From CAYNRE01 sp964399535 (lineage in GTDB: Bacteria > Planctomycetota > Planctomycetia > Pirellulales > CAYNRE01): a stretch of 64,000 nucleotides of DNA. Position 1 is the stretch's first letter, and each line of letters begins with the position of its first letter. Positions 43,578 through 51,563 of the stretch are shown here, in pieces. The DNA is taken from assembly GCA_964399535.1 (NCBI GenBank), contig CAYNRE010000071.1, positions 372,001 through 436,000 of the forward strand, in the 5' to 3' direction. Position numbers and translations under genes: made by a program. The notes under the pieces are model-generated. The model did not search any database. It was not told where the DNA came from and saw nothing but the letters and a program-made list of their open reading frames with translations.

Positions 43578-44318
43578 GGCAGCCGCTCCCGATTCGCTTG
43601 GTTCATGGCTCGTCACCTGTGATTCAGTCGGAGGGTGATAGGCATGCACGCCATGTCTTGCCACGGGCGAGCACGTCCGGATCCGCGGCAGCCCGCGCCG
43701 CCATAAGACGATTCTGCACGCCTCCTCGAAGTCCAGGCGCGGCGAGCGTGGATAGAGCTTCGTGTCGTCGCCGTAGCCGAGGTTGCACAGGAAGTTGGAT
43801 TTCACGGTTGTCCCAGCGAAGAACTCGGCATCGACTTTGGCGTTGACAAAGCCCGACATTGGGCCGCAGTCCAGGCCCAGTGCCCGAGCGGCCAGGATGA
43901 AGTAGGCGCCTTGGAGCGAAGAGTTTCTCAGGGCCATGTACTCCAGGACGTCGTTCGGCAAGGCCTTGAACATGGCCCTTGCATCGCCATGTGGGAAAAG
44001 CTTGGGGAGCTGCTCGTAGAAATGGATCTCCATCCCGAAAATGGCGGTGACCGGTGCCGCCAGAGTCTTGGCCACGTTCCCGGCGTCGAGGGCGGGTTTC
44101 AGCCTCTCCTTGGCGTCGCGCGACTTCACGAAAACGATGCGCAGGGGGCACATGTTTGCCGAGGTCGGGCCCATCCGCGCCAGGTCGTAGACCTGCCGCA
44201 AGAGCGTTTCACCAACGGGTTTGTCCAGCCAGGCGTTGTATGTCCTTGCCTTGCGGAGAATAAGGTCCAGTCCGTCGTCGTTGATCACTGCGTCTGGTTC
44301 GGTTGTGCTCAGACTCAT
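43578..44318 (-). CDS. RutE/HadB-type nitroreductase family oxidoreductase
   Basis: ATG 44318, with AGGAGG just upstream. About 200 residues match the FMN-dependent malonic-semialdehyde reductase/nitroreductase family: 'RTYNAWLDKPV' start, 'ARMGPTSANMCPLRIVFV' (FMN phosphate/pyrimidine contacts), 'NSSLQGAYFILAARALGLDCGPMSGF', and the closing 'LGYGDDTKLYPRSPRLDFEEACRIV'. Members reduce semialdehydes or nitro compounds with NAD(P)H. Homologues normally stop right after the last segment. Here no stop follows: the frame reads on for about 45 non-family residues and straight into the propeller gene, so the 3' boundary given is the point where that gene starts. The stop was probably lost through an indel near 43710. 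Confidence 0.8.
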
Positions 44319-44373
44319 GTCGAATTCCTCCTAATGTTACGGGTCCGCGGCTCGTCACTGTCCTGGCGGGAGC

Positions 44374-44838
44374 TCAGACTGAGTAGGCCGCGACTTCAAT
44401 CACTTGCCTGGCGAGATCAATCGTTCCGAAGCCCTGCACCGCAAGCTGGTTCACCCACGCGTACTCGTTCGAGGAAGCAAACAGCGTCATGTTGACGCGG
44501 AGGTCAGCGATGTCGCCCTGGGGGCGAACAGTGGCCACTCCTTCGCCGTGAGCCGAAATACTCTGCCCATCCTCTGTTCGGATCGTCTCATGAATGTGGA
44601 GTTCGAAGCGGCCGCCCGGGCGTACTCTGACGTAATCAATTCCCTCGATGGTGCCAGTTACCTTCGGTCCGTTCGCTGTGCCGTCGAATGTGACATCGAA
44701 TCGCGCGCCTTCTTTCGATAGCGCCACCTCCCCTGCCATCAATGCCGCGAAGCTGACGCCGTACTCCTTCATACCGGTGATGTTCAAGGTAACCGCGTAC
44801 AGCAGCTCTCCCACTTCGGTCGTTTCAATCGTGCTCAT
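44374..44838 (-). CDS. DUF3237 family protein
   Basis: 154 residues from ATG 44838 with AAGGAGC 5 bases upstream. It matches DUF3237 along its whole length: 'LLYAVTLNITG' start, 'VTGTIEGIDYVRVRPGGRFELHIHETIRTEDG' centre, and 'GVATVRPQGDIADLRVNMTLFAS' end. The family is a small beta barrel of the calycin kind with no agreed function, often next to aromatic or xenobiotic degradation genes. Neighbours are the tyrosinase fusion upstream (55 bp) and the nitroreductase downstream (55 bp). Confidence 0.85.
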   Translation of the reverse strand: MSTIETTEVGELLYAVTLNITGMKEYGVSFAALMAGEVALSKEGARFDVTFDGTANGPKVTGTIEGIDYVRVRPGGRFELHIHETIRTEDGQSISAHGEGVATVRPQGDIADLRVNMTLFASSNEYAWVNQLAVQGFGTIDLARQVIEVAAYSV

Positions 44839-44865
44839 GAGGTGCTCCTTGCCGAGTCGCCTAAT

Positions 44866-44881
44866 CGGCGGGCGTCCGCCG
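44866..44881 (-). other. Intercistronic hairpin
   Basis: A six-pair perfect inverted repeat CGGCGG-GCGT-CCGCCG in the gap between the tyrosinase-fusion stop and the DUF3237 start. No T-run follows on the minus strand, so it is more likely an RNA-stability or partial-termination element within the operon than a full terminator. Confidence 0.3.
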
Positions 44882-44893
44882 AAGGCTTACTGG

Positions 44894-47644
44894 TCACCGC
44901 GCGGTCGCAACCCTCGCCGTGAACCACTTTCCTTCCTTGAGCAAGTAATCCGGATCGTTAAAGGGCCGGTTACTGATATCTCGCCACTGGACCTGACCCT
45001 GCGCGTCGATCAGAAACGTGCCGTGCAGCGGCTGGTTGTCCGAAGTGGTACATCCGTAGGCCCGGAACACTTCGAGCCCGGTATCGGAGAGCAGCGGAAA
45101 GGCGAAGCCCCCCTCTTCCGCATAAGACGCCTGCGCGATCTTGAGGTCTTCCGGCGTATCGATGCCGATGGCAACCAGCTCGATGCCGAGTCCGGCGAAC
45201 TCTTTGATCTTCGTCGCGAAGTTGTTGAGCTGATCCTGGCAGCGGATACAACCGGCGCCCTCGTAGAACATGACGACGACGTTTCGACCCTTATAATCAC
45301 TGAGCGAAATCGTCTTGCCGAAGCCGTCAGGCAGGGTCCATTCTGGGGCCAGCACAGGCCCGGCGGCCGGCGCAACAGGGGCGCGATCAGCTGCCACGGC
45401 CACGCTCGCGTCGCCGGCCTCGCTCGACGAGACGATGCTCATCGCAGGCCTGGCGCCGTGCTGGCGCTCATAGAGAGATCGAATCGCCGCTTCTCTGGTA
45501 GCGGCGTCTCCTGAGGATTCGGCCCGCGGTTGGGGGGCCTTTTCGTAAGCGTCGTACTCGTAGCCGAGCTGCGCGATACGATCGCCTGTGCTAACCGCCA
45601 GATCCACGCGGTTCCCGCTTCGGTCCCCGAAGGCGAACTTGCGGTCGAGGTACTTGGGGTCCGTTTGATTGCTGTTACCCAGGCGGTTCCAGCTTTCCCA
45701 GATCCGGTCCAGGTTGCAGTGATGCAGATAGAAGATCGGGTCGCCGCCGACCGTGGCGAAGTCGGCCATATCGCCGCCAATGGCGATGTGCGTGAAGAAA
45801 TGCGGGTTCTGGTCCATCCTGGGATTGAACCCAAGGCTGCCCGTCGGCGAGTCAATGTAAAACTTCTCGTTCAGACAATCGAGGCTGAGCCAATCCCTCC
45901 AGAGCGTGTCGATCCGTTCGCCTCCGTTGACCCACGGCCAGCGGGTGCCGTCGTAGAGTGTGCTGCCGGGGTCCCGGAACACAGCGGGAACGACAAGATC
46001 GGCGGGGTCTCCCGTGACCGGGTTCCAGTAGGGAAGCGTGAATTCCTCGTCGTGCAGCACCTCGCGAATGACTCCCTCGAACTGATGGAGCATGAGGCGA
46101 TGCCAGGGCAGGAAGTACCACTGTTGATATTGTTCAGGGTCGGCGGGGTTGTAGGGATGGGCTTGGCAGCCATTCCACACGGCCTCGGCGAAGACCTGTT
46201 TATCAGCCGGGAGTGACGCGATGACTTCGGCCTTCTTCTTGCTCGCGAAGTCCCACAGAAACGCCGGGGGTCCCTTGATCCAGTGCGTATTCCACCACCA
46301 GGTCCAGGAATGCGTATCATGGTCCGGCAACTGCCGCATGATCTCGATGGCCCGCGCGTATTTCGCGAGCATCACCTGGCCCTGGGAACTGTTGACGTTG
46401 TAGCGCGTGGAGAGCTTCTTTTGGCTCGCCGCAGGCGCTTCCTGCGGGCTCGTAGTTGGCGTGCGCGTGACGGACCTGTTCTGGTCTGCCGTGGCGGTGT
46501 CCTGCGCACTCGTTACGGGCGCGACCTGCGCGGTCGTCGCTGGCGCCGGAGGACTTGGATTGAACTGCAACTCCAGCACGTCGTGCGACGCCGTGTGGAC
46601 TTCAAGCTTCGGATCGAGCATCGCCATCGCGCCGGCAGACGTGATCATCCCGCTCACCAGGTGAAAGCGAGTGCCGATTACCGAGCCCGCAACGCCATGA
46701 CGAGGCATTGGCATGGAGGGGAGCGCCGTCCAGGAATTGGCGACCGGATCGTACGCGTCAACGCCTCGGAATGCGCCGACGAGATCTCTCGTCGTCACCT
46801 CGCCGCCCGCCACGTAGATCCTGCGGCCATCGGTGCCGAAGCCGCCGCCGCTTCGGGCAGTCGGCATCCGCTCTTTTGGAGCGCTCCACATATCGGCCAC
46901 GGGATTGTATTCCTCAACGACATCCGTATTGGTGGCGGACAGGATGAACCCGTGACCGGTGCGACCGCCGATGACGTAGATCTTGCCGTTGACAGCGCCG
47001 GCGAACGCGTGGTTGCGGGGCACCGCCATCGGCTTGCGGCTCTCCCACTTGTTCGTGGCGGGGTCGTACACATCGTTGGTGGCCAGAACCCGACAAGATC
47101 CGAAGAACGAGAAGTACGGATCCTTGGAGCCTTCGACCGTCGTGGCGCCGCCGATGACGTAGATTTTGCCGCCGACCTCGACCGCCACCGCCGCCCCACG
47201 ATTGCCGGGCAATGGCGCCAGCGTCTTCCAGGAGTCGGCCGCCGGGTCGTACTCCCACACGTCGTCAACGGGTTGCCATGCGCCGCCGGTTGGAATCTGG
47301 GTTTCCGCCGGCGGGATAAAGCCGCCGAACGCGTAAACTTTGCCGTTGTATGCGGCGAGGGCCGCGTGGTGGACCGGCCGCGGCATCGACTTCTTCTTCG
47401 TCCATTTGTCGGTGGCCGGGTCGTACTCGTAGTTGACTCCCCGAGCCTTGCCCTCACCCCAGCCGCCGATCACGTACATCTTCCCGCCCGCGGCAGCGCT
47501 GTAGAGTTCTTCATCTGGTTCAGGGAACGGGGCCCCCTTCTTCCACGGTGAAGTCGGCAACTGAGCGAGAGCGGCCGTGGCGAAAACCAAGTTGGCAGCA
47601 ATCACTGCCAAGATCGCGCTTCTGCTGCCTGGAAAGCTTGTCAC
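44894..47644 (-). CDS. Secreted Kelch - tyrosinase - peroxiredoxin triple fusion
   Basis: 916 residues, GTG 47644 with AAGGAGA 6 bases before it; signal peptide 1-27. Residues 35-350 are a Kelch propeller (repeated 'GG-IYVIGG' and 'YDP--N-W'). A Thr/Ala/Pro linker (360-410) follows. Residues 420-700 are a type-3 copper oxidase of the tyrosinase family: CuA candidates His442/His445, 'C-Q-A-H' at 493-496, and 'LPWHRLMLHQFE' (His515, His520). The CuB side has 'NPHFFTHIAIGGDMAD' (His615, His619) and 'DPIFYLHHCNLDRIW' (His641/642, Asp646). Residues 763-910 are an AhpC/TSA peroxiredoxin with C-x-x-C at 799-802. Predicted to oxidise phenols outside the cytoplasm and to reduce peroxide in the same chain. 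It is the largest gene of the sigma-54 operon. The Kelch and tyrosinase pair is known in bacteria; the added peroxiredoxin is unusual. Confidence 0.93.
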   Translation of the reverse strand: MTSFPGSRSAILAVIAANLVFATAALAQLPTSPWKKGAPFPEPDEELYSAAAGGKMYVIGGWGEGKARGVNYEYDPATDKWTKKKSMPRPVHHAALAAYNGKVYAFGGFIPPAETQIPTGGAWQPVDDVWEYDPAADSWKTLAPLPGNRGAAVAVEVGGKIYVIGGATTVEGSKDPYFSFFGSCRVLATNDVYDPATNKWESRKPMAVPRNHAFAGAVNGKIYVIGGRTGHGFILSATNTDVVEEYNPVADMWSAPKERMPTARSGGGFGTDGRRIYVAGGEVTTRDLVGAFRGVDAYDPVANSWTALPSMPMPRHGVAGSVIGTRFHLVSGMITSAGAMAMLDPKLEVHTASHDVLELQFNPSPPAPATTAQVAPVTSAQDTATADQNRSVTRTPTTSPQEAPAASQKKLSTRYNVNSSQGQVMLAKYARAIEIMRQLPDHDTHSWTWWWNTHWIKGPPAFLWDFASKKKAEVIASLPADKQVFAEAVWNGCQAHPYNPADPEQYQQWYFLPWHRLMLHQFEGVIREVLHDEEFTLPYWNPVTGDPADLVVPAVFRDPGSTLYDGTRWPWVNGGERIDTLWRDWLSLDCLNEKFYIDSPTGSLGFNPRMDQNPHFFTHIAIGGDMADFATVGGDPIFYLHHCNLDRIWESWNRLGNSNQTDPKYLDRKFAFGDRSGNRVDLAVSTGDRIAQLGYEYDAYEKAPQPRAESSGDAATREAAIRSLYERQHGARPAMSIVSSSEAGDASVAVAADRAPVAPAAGPVLAPEWTLPDGFGKTISLSDYKGRNVVVMFYEGAGCIRCQDQLNNFATKIKEFAGLGIELVAIGIDTPEDLKIAQASYAEEGGFAFPLLSDTGLEVFRAYGCTTSDNQPLHGTFLIDAQGQVQWRDISNRPFNDPDYLLKEGKWFTARVATAR

Positions 47645-47711
47645 CGTATTCTCCTTTGAAGGACATCGTGAATCGGCGAGATTCAGTTCGTAGCGATTCC
47701 GTGTGCGTGTC

Positions 47712-48116
47712 TCAGATGTTGAAGCGCCGCGTCAGCGTGGAAATTCGGTTGACGAAAATGATGGCCGCGAAAGTCCCCAAAACGATTGCTGCAACCGGTG
47801 ATCCGCCAATGACGGCCAGATGAGCGATGACTGCGCCGATCATCGTGCACACGAGCAAGCCCGCGCCGAGCGACGTCAGTGAGGGGATCAAGAGCAGTAC
47901 GGCCGAGACGACTTCGATGCCGCCGGTTAGAAAGCGGAACGACTGGCCCAGGCCGATCTTCTCGAACGTGTCGACCATCATCGGCTGGCCCGTGAGCTTC
48001 GCGAGTCCAGCCATGAAGAAGGCCGCGGCGGTTAGGATTTGTAGAATCAACAGGGTGACGTTCTTCGCCTTGGATGCAGACTGGCTGTTGCTGCTTGTCG
48101 AGATCGTGGCGTTCAT
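47712..48116 (-). CDS. DoxX-family membrane protein
   Basis: 134 residues with four hydrophobic helices at about 20-38, 60-78, 83-101 and 104-122. It matches the DoxX-like family: 'LLILQILTAAAFFMAGLAKLTGQP' opening, 'FEKIGLGQSFRFLTGGIEVVSAVLLLIP', and a final 'R-STL-R'. DoxX proteins sit in the inner membrane; the archetype is a thiosulfate:quinone oxidoreductase subunit, others act in thiol-stress membrane complexes. ATG 48116 with GGAGAA upstream. It lies directly before the tyrosinase fusion (67 bp gap). Confidence 0.85.
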   Translation of the reverse strand: MNATISTSSNSQSASKAKNVTLLILQILTAAAFFMAGLAKLTGQPMMVDTFEKIGLGQSFRFLTGGIEVVSAVLLLIPSLTSLGAGLLVCTMIGAVIAHLAVIGGSPVAAIVLGTFAAIIFVNRISTLTRRFNI

Positions 48117-48169
48117 TGTGTTCTCCGCTTCGAATGTCGTTGGAAAGGTGCTGTCGGTCGTTGAGACAC

Positions 48170-48499
48170 TTATCGCAGGTGACGATCGCTTTGTGCATCC
48201 GCTTCAATACTCTCTCTAGCCGGTCGGCGAGACTCCGTGATTTCGTCGACGATGGCCTTGGTCAGACAATCGGTCGCGACCAGCTCGGCCCCTTGCTTGT
48301 GCATCGCCATCAGACAAGCCTGGCCGTCGGCGTCGACAAAGGTCACTCCCGTCAGGTCGACACGAACGATCGGCCTTTGCTCCGTCGCGGCGGTCCGCTG
48401 CCAGCACTCACGAAGCTCCTGCACCCAGCGCCCTGCCAATCTTCCTTCGAGTTGGAATCTGAGCGACCTCGGTTCTTCATGGATCGTGATCCTGAGCAT
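48170..48499 (-). CDS. STAS-domain protein (anti-sigma antagonist-like)
   Basis: 109 residues from ATG 48499 (CAGGAG 8 bases upstream), which is preferred over the ATG at 48535. It has the STAS pattern: 'SLRFQLEGRLAGRWVQELRECW' strand-helix, 'IVRVDLTGVTFVDADGQACLMAMHKQGAELVA' centre, and a C-terminal 'CLTKAIVDEI' helix. The usual phosphoserine position is 'FVDADGQ', with Asp-Ala where many antagonists have Asp-Ser, so phosphorylation switching is doubtful. Second gene of the operon, 26 bp after the small gene. It may tune a partner regulator; no anti-sigma factor is seen nearby. Confidence 0.8.
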   Translation of the reverse strand: MLRITIHEEPRSLRFQLEGRLAGRWVQELRECWQRTAATEQRPIVRVDLTGVTFVDADGQACLMAMHKQGAELVATDCLTKAIVDEITESRRPARESIEADAQSDRHLR

Positions 48500-48525
48500 T
48501 GCCTGCACTCCTGCAATCACGCCGG

Positions 48526-48756
48526 TTATTCGCATGCGTCGACGGCCAAGGTCGATCGTTGGCGGCTGATTCTCTCGTCCAGGTCGCGCAGGTCGTCAGG
48601 GCTGTCGTATTCCGGCGGGTCCATCAGCAACCATTTGAGTTCGCTCATGCGTCTGGGCCGCGAGTAGATGCGCGCCGTTCGCGTCTGACGAACCTCGCGC
48701 ACTTGGCCGTTGATCTCTCGAAGCTGAATCCGAGGATGTTTTGTGCTCGTGACCAT
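48526..48756 (-). CDS. Small hypothetical protein, first gene of the operon
   Basis: 76 residues from ATG 48756 (GTGAGG 6 bases upstream); a GTG four codons earlier is possible. Charged, no membrane segment, central 'RRMSELKWLLMDPPEYDSPDDLRDLDERI'. No family recognised. It is first after the -24/-12 promoter and is followed by the STAS gene after 26 bp, which supports it being real. Confidence 0.55.
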   Translation of the reverse strand: MVTSTKHPRIQLREINGQVREVRQTRTARIYSRPRRMSELKWLLMDPPEYDSPDDLRDLDERISRQRSTLAVDACE

Positions 48757-48816
48757 TGCATGCCTCACTTATGGCGGGTGCTGTTTCGTGGCTCGCGAAG
48801 GGTTGCTTCTGCCTAA

Positions 48817-48832
48817 AGCACGCGCCATGCCA
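48817..48832 (-). promoter_or_regulatory. Sigma-54 (-24/-12) promoter
   Basis: The minus strand reads TGGCATGGCGCGTGCT, against the RpoN consensus TGGCACG-N4-TTGCW. The invariant GG and GC are present at exact spacing; only C6 and one T differ. It lies about 60 bases upstream of the small first gene on the same strand, and just after the stop of a gene coding a sigma-54-dependent activator. This makes activator control of the following nine-gene run very likely. Confidence 0.75.
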
Positions 48833-48927
48833 AGCCGTCGCCGCGTTCTCGCGCCAGGCCGTAAATCGTCCCGCAGCCAGAACTTGCAGATCGGAAATGC
48901 CGCGACGAGAAACGAGGCGGCAGGGAA

Positions 48928-48943
48928 GCGCCAATACTGGCGC
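48928..48943. promoter_or_regulatory. Palindrome, candidate upstream activator site
   Basis: Perfect inverted repeat GCGCCA-ATAC-TGGCGC about 100 bases upstream of the -24 element, in the 35-150 bp zone where sigma-54 activators bind. Further TGGCGC/GCGCCA half-sites follow up to about 48968. No T-run on either side, so a terminator is less likely. Confidence 0.5.
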
Positions 48944-48978
48944 GCCAGAGGGCGAGCGCCAGCGCCAACGGGCCGGCG

Positions 48979-50529
48979 CTACTCGGGCCTTGTGATGCCG
49001 AGCTTCTGCATCTTCCAGTGCAGCGTGGACCGCTTCATCCCGAGGCGGGCGGCTGCGCCCTTCGGCCCGCCCAGCACCCAGCCGGCTTCATCGAGAGCCG
49101 CGAGAATATGCTCGCGCTCGGCGTCGACTAAAGTGAGCGGCCGAGAGTCGTTCAAGGGCGATTGCGCTGGCACGGTTTGTAAATCGCCAAGCGGCACTTG
49201 AAGGACCAGGCCTGACGACAAAATCACCGCGCGCTCGATGATGTTTTGCAGTTCGCGGACGTTCCCGGGCCAGGGATAACGGACTAGCGCGTCCATGGCC
49301 TCGGACGGGATGGTTTCAACCCGTCGCCCCATCCGCCTGGCGAATCGCTGGGTGAAGTGACGCACCAGGCGCGGAATATCGTCTGGGCGCTCGCGGAGGG
49401 GAGGCAGCACCAAGGGAAAGACGTTCAGTCGGTAGTAAAGGTCTTCGCGGAACCGGCCGTCTGCAACCATGGTCGAAAGGTCGCGATGGGTTGCCGCAAC
49501 CAGTCGCACGTCGACTTTGATCGTCTTGGTGCCGCCTAACCGCTCGAATTCCTGCTCTTGCAGTACGCGGAGAAGTTTAGGCTGCAATTCGGACGGGATG
49601 TCGCCGACCTCGTCCAGAAACAGCGTTCCCAGATGCGCTACTTCGAACCGGCCGATCTTCTGGCTGATAGCGCCCGTGAATGCGCCTTTCTCGTGGCCAA
49701 ATAGCTCACTCTCCAGCAGCCCCGTGGGAATGGCGGCGCAGTTGAGCTTAATGAAACTGCGGCTCCGGCGCGGGCTTCGCTCGTGCAGCGCTCGGGCGAC
49801 AAGTTCTTTGCCCGTGCCCGTCTCGCCGCGAATCAGAACTGTGGAATCGGTCGGCGCGACCGTTTCGACCTCCTTCAGCACCCGGCGGAGCGCGGCGCTC
49901 TCCCCGACAATGTCGCCGAAGTTGTGCTCGGTACGGATCTCCTCCTCCAAGTAGGCATTTTCTTTGGAAAGCTTCTCCCGGAGCGCGTCAATTTCTTGGA
50001 ATGCTTGCGCGTTTTCAAAGGCCACGGCCACTTGGTTTGCCACCATTTGGAGAAAGGTCGCATCCGCCTCGGCGTACGCTGACGCCCGCTTGGATGAAAA
50101 CACTAGCGCGCCCAATCGTCGGCGAGCAGTGGTAAGCGGAAGCGAACAGAGACTCTGCACCCCGTACGGCTTGACTTGTTCCAGCAAGCGGGGCCAGCGC
50201 GTCAACTCGTTTTGGCTCGCCACGATGAGGGATTGCTGCGACTGCAAAACGAGGCCTGCCGGATCTTCTTCCACCGAAAGGACGATCACCTTTCCAGGTG
50301 GAACTTCCTCGCTAGTCTCGAGGACGTGCAGGCGCATGGTCTTGTCTGCCGGCTCATGAAGCACGACCGAGACAAAATCAAAACTCACGACCTGCTTAAG
50401 TCGCCCGGCCAGGTCGTGGAAAAGTGCCTGCAAATCGCGATGTGCGACGATCGCTTCCGACACTGCGAGCAAAGCTCGGTGTGGATCGTCATTCGACGTT
50501 GTTCGCCCGTCAGAGTGAACGCGTGCCAT
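48979..50529 (-). CDS. GAF-domain sigma-54-dependent transcriptional activator (NorR/FhlA class)
   Basis: 516 residues from ATG 50529 (a GTG at 50538 is possible but has no ribosome site). In the numbering from that GTG: a GAF sensor domain at about 20-175, a short coiled linker, and an AAA+ domain at about 208-400 with Walker A 'GETGTGKE' (238-245), the sigma-54 contact loop GAFTGA (285-290) and Walker B 'LGTLFLDEVG' (303-312). A Fis-type helix-turn-helix is at about 478-516 ('GPKGAAARLGMKRSTLHWKMQKLGI'). No response-regulator receiver domain, so it probably senses a small molecule or redox signal through GAF. It sits directly upstream of the -24/-12 promoter and is the obvious controller of the operon. 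Confidence 0.93.
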   Translation of the reverse strand: MARVHSDGRTTSNDDPHRALLAVSEAIVAHRDLQALFHDLAGRLKQVVSFDFVSVVLHEPADKTMRLHVLETSEEVPPGKVIVLSVEEDPAGLVLQSQQSLIVASQNELTRWPRLLEQVKPYGVQSLCSLPLTTARRRLGALVFSSKRASAYAEADATFLQMVANQVAVAFENAQAFQEIDALREKLSKENAYLEEEIRTEHNFGDIVGESAALRRVLKEVETVAPTDSTVLIRGETGTGKELVARALHERSPRRSRSFIKLNCAAIPTGLLESELFGHEKGAFTGAISQKIGRFEVAHLGTLFLDEVGDIPSELQPKLLRVLQEQEFERLGGTKTIKVDVRLVAATHRDLSTMVADGRFREDLYYRLNVFPLVLPPLRERPDDIPRLVRHFTQRFARRMGRRVETIPSEAMDALVRYPWPGNVRELQNIIERAVILSSGLVLQVPLGDLQTVPAQSPLNDSRPLTLVDAEREHILAALDEAGWVLGGPKGAAARLGMKRSTLHWKMQKLGITRPE

Positions 50530-50790
50530 CGTCAGCACCTTGCCCAGCGATCATTCCAGCCATCCCATCCCAACACCGCAGATTCTAACAGATCTTGAGA
50601 ACCTAGCGGATTGCGAGCCAAAGGTTGAACATTCGCGTTGCTTGGCCGCTTGGCGGAGCTAAACCGAGCCACCGCTGTCGAGCGGAAGACCAGCGGCGCG
50701 AAGCGCAAGGAATCGAAGCTGAGGCACGGAGGCCTCAGAAACGGCAGGCAGGTCAGGGAAACGCAGGGACAGCGGAGTTACCGCACGAAC

Positions 50791-51142
50791 GTGGACGGGT
50801 CGGGCCGGATCGTGCTCCCCAGCGAGCTCCGCCAGCGGCAGCAGATTCACGAGGGGGACACCGTGGTCGCGGTGGACGATGACCACGGCGTGCAGGTCAA
50901 GAGCCTCGACCGGGCCTTGGCCGAAGCGCAGGACTATTTCGCCACGCTGGCCCCGCCGGAAGTGCAGCTCTCGGAAGAAGTCCTGGCCGACCGCCGCCGC
51001 GAGGCTGAGCTTGAGGAGCGTTGTGCTCGACGCCTCCGGCGTCAGGGTGCTGCGCGAGGTGTGTTGTTTGGGATCCTTCGCTCGCACAGGCCGCGTCCTT
51101 GCACGGCGTGCAATGCACCGCGCGCGGGTCGGCGGGCGCTAG
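50791..51142 (+). pseudogene. Decayed vapBC toxin-antitoxin locus
   Basis: From about GTG 50791 the frame reads as an AbrB/MazE-type antitoxin: 'DGSGRIVLPSELRQRQQIHEGDTVVAVDDDHGVQV', followed by the long helix typical of VapB. The expected overlapping stop is missing, so it runs on. A second frame starting at TTG 51011 opens 'SVVLDAS', the first strand of a PIN-domain VapC toxin, but it goes off-family at once and stops at 51142. A third frame has a VapC-like late segment ('DPSLAQAASLHGVQC'). So the antitoxin is nearly intact while the toxin is deleted inside and frameshifted. Confidence 0.6.
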
Positions 51143-51563
51143 CCGCGCGAGCCCTATGCCAGCGCCCTTCTGTGTCAGATTTGTGTCAGATTTCGGGAAA
51201 GCGCCCCAACTGACACGCGCATAAGAATGCCCGATGACCTTGGCTCGCAACGAGTTGCTGCGAAAAAAAAGTCATCGGGCAGGCAGTCGGGGCGACAGGA
51301 CACGAGTTGAACTGTTTCTGGCCTGCATTCAGGCTGGCGATGCAGATTTGCGCTACATGATCTCCGAGGCTGCGATTTGCGAACGGTCGTAACGCACAAC
51401 GGGTGGGCGGTTTGCCGCTCAATTCGTGTTACAGCTCTTTACAAACCAAAAGCCACTTGCTGCGGCATCGAGGGCCAGGCGTAGCATTCACGATGCTGGC
51501 CCGCAACGTTCACAATCGCCGTAGTTCCCGCGTGACCGTCAATCGCCCTGGTGAAGTGTTGGA
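51143..51563. other. Intergenic stretch with tRNA-Pro-like scrap
   Basis: No confident gene. It contains an 18-bp block (51284-51301) identical to one at 23377-23394 and equal to the acceptor/T-stem end of a tRNA-Pro in antisense. A 52-codon frame at 51233-51391 runs through it and cannot be judged. Confidence 0.35.

Noticed and set aside
51233..51391. 52-codon plus-strand ORF through a tRNA-Pro scrap
   Set aside because: Too short, no homologue recognised, coding status cannot be judged.
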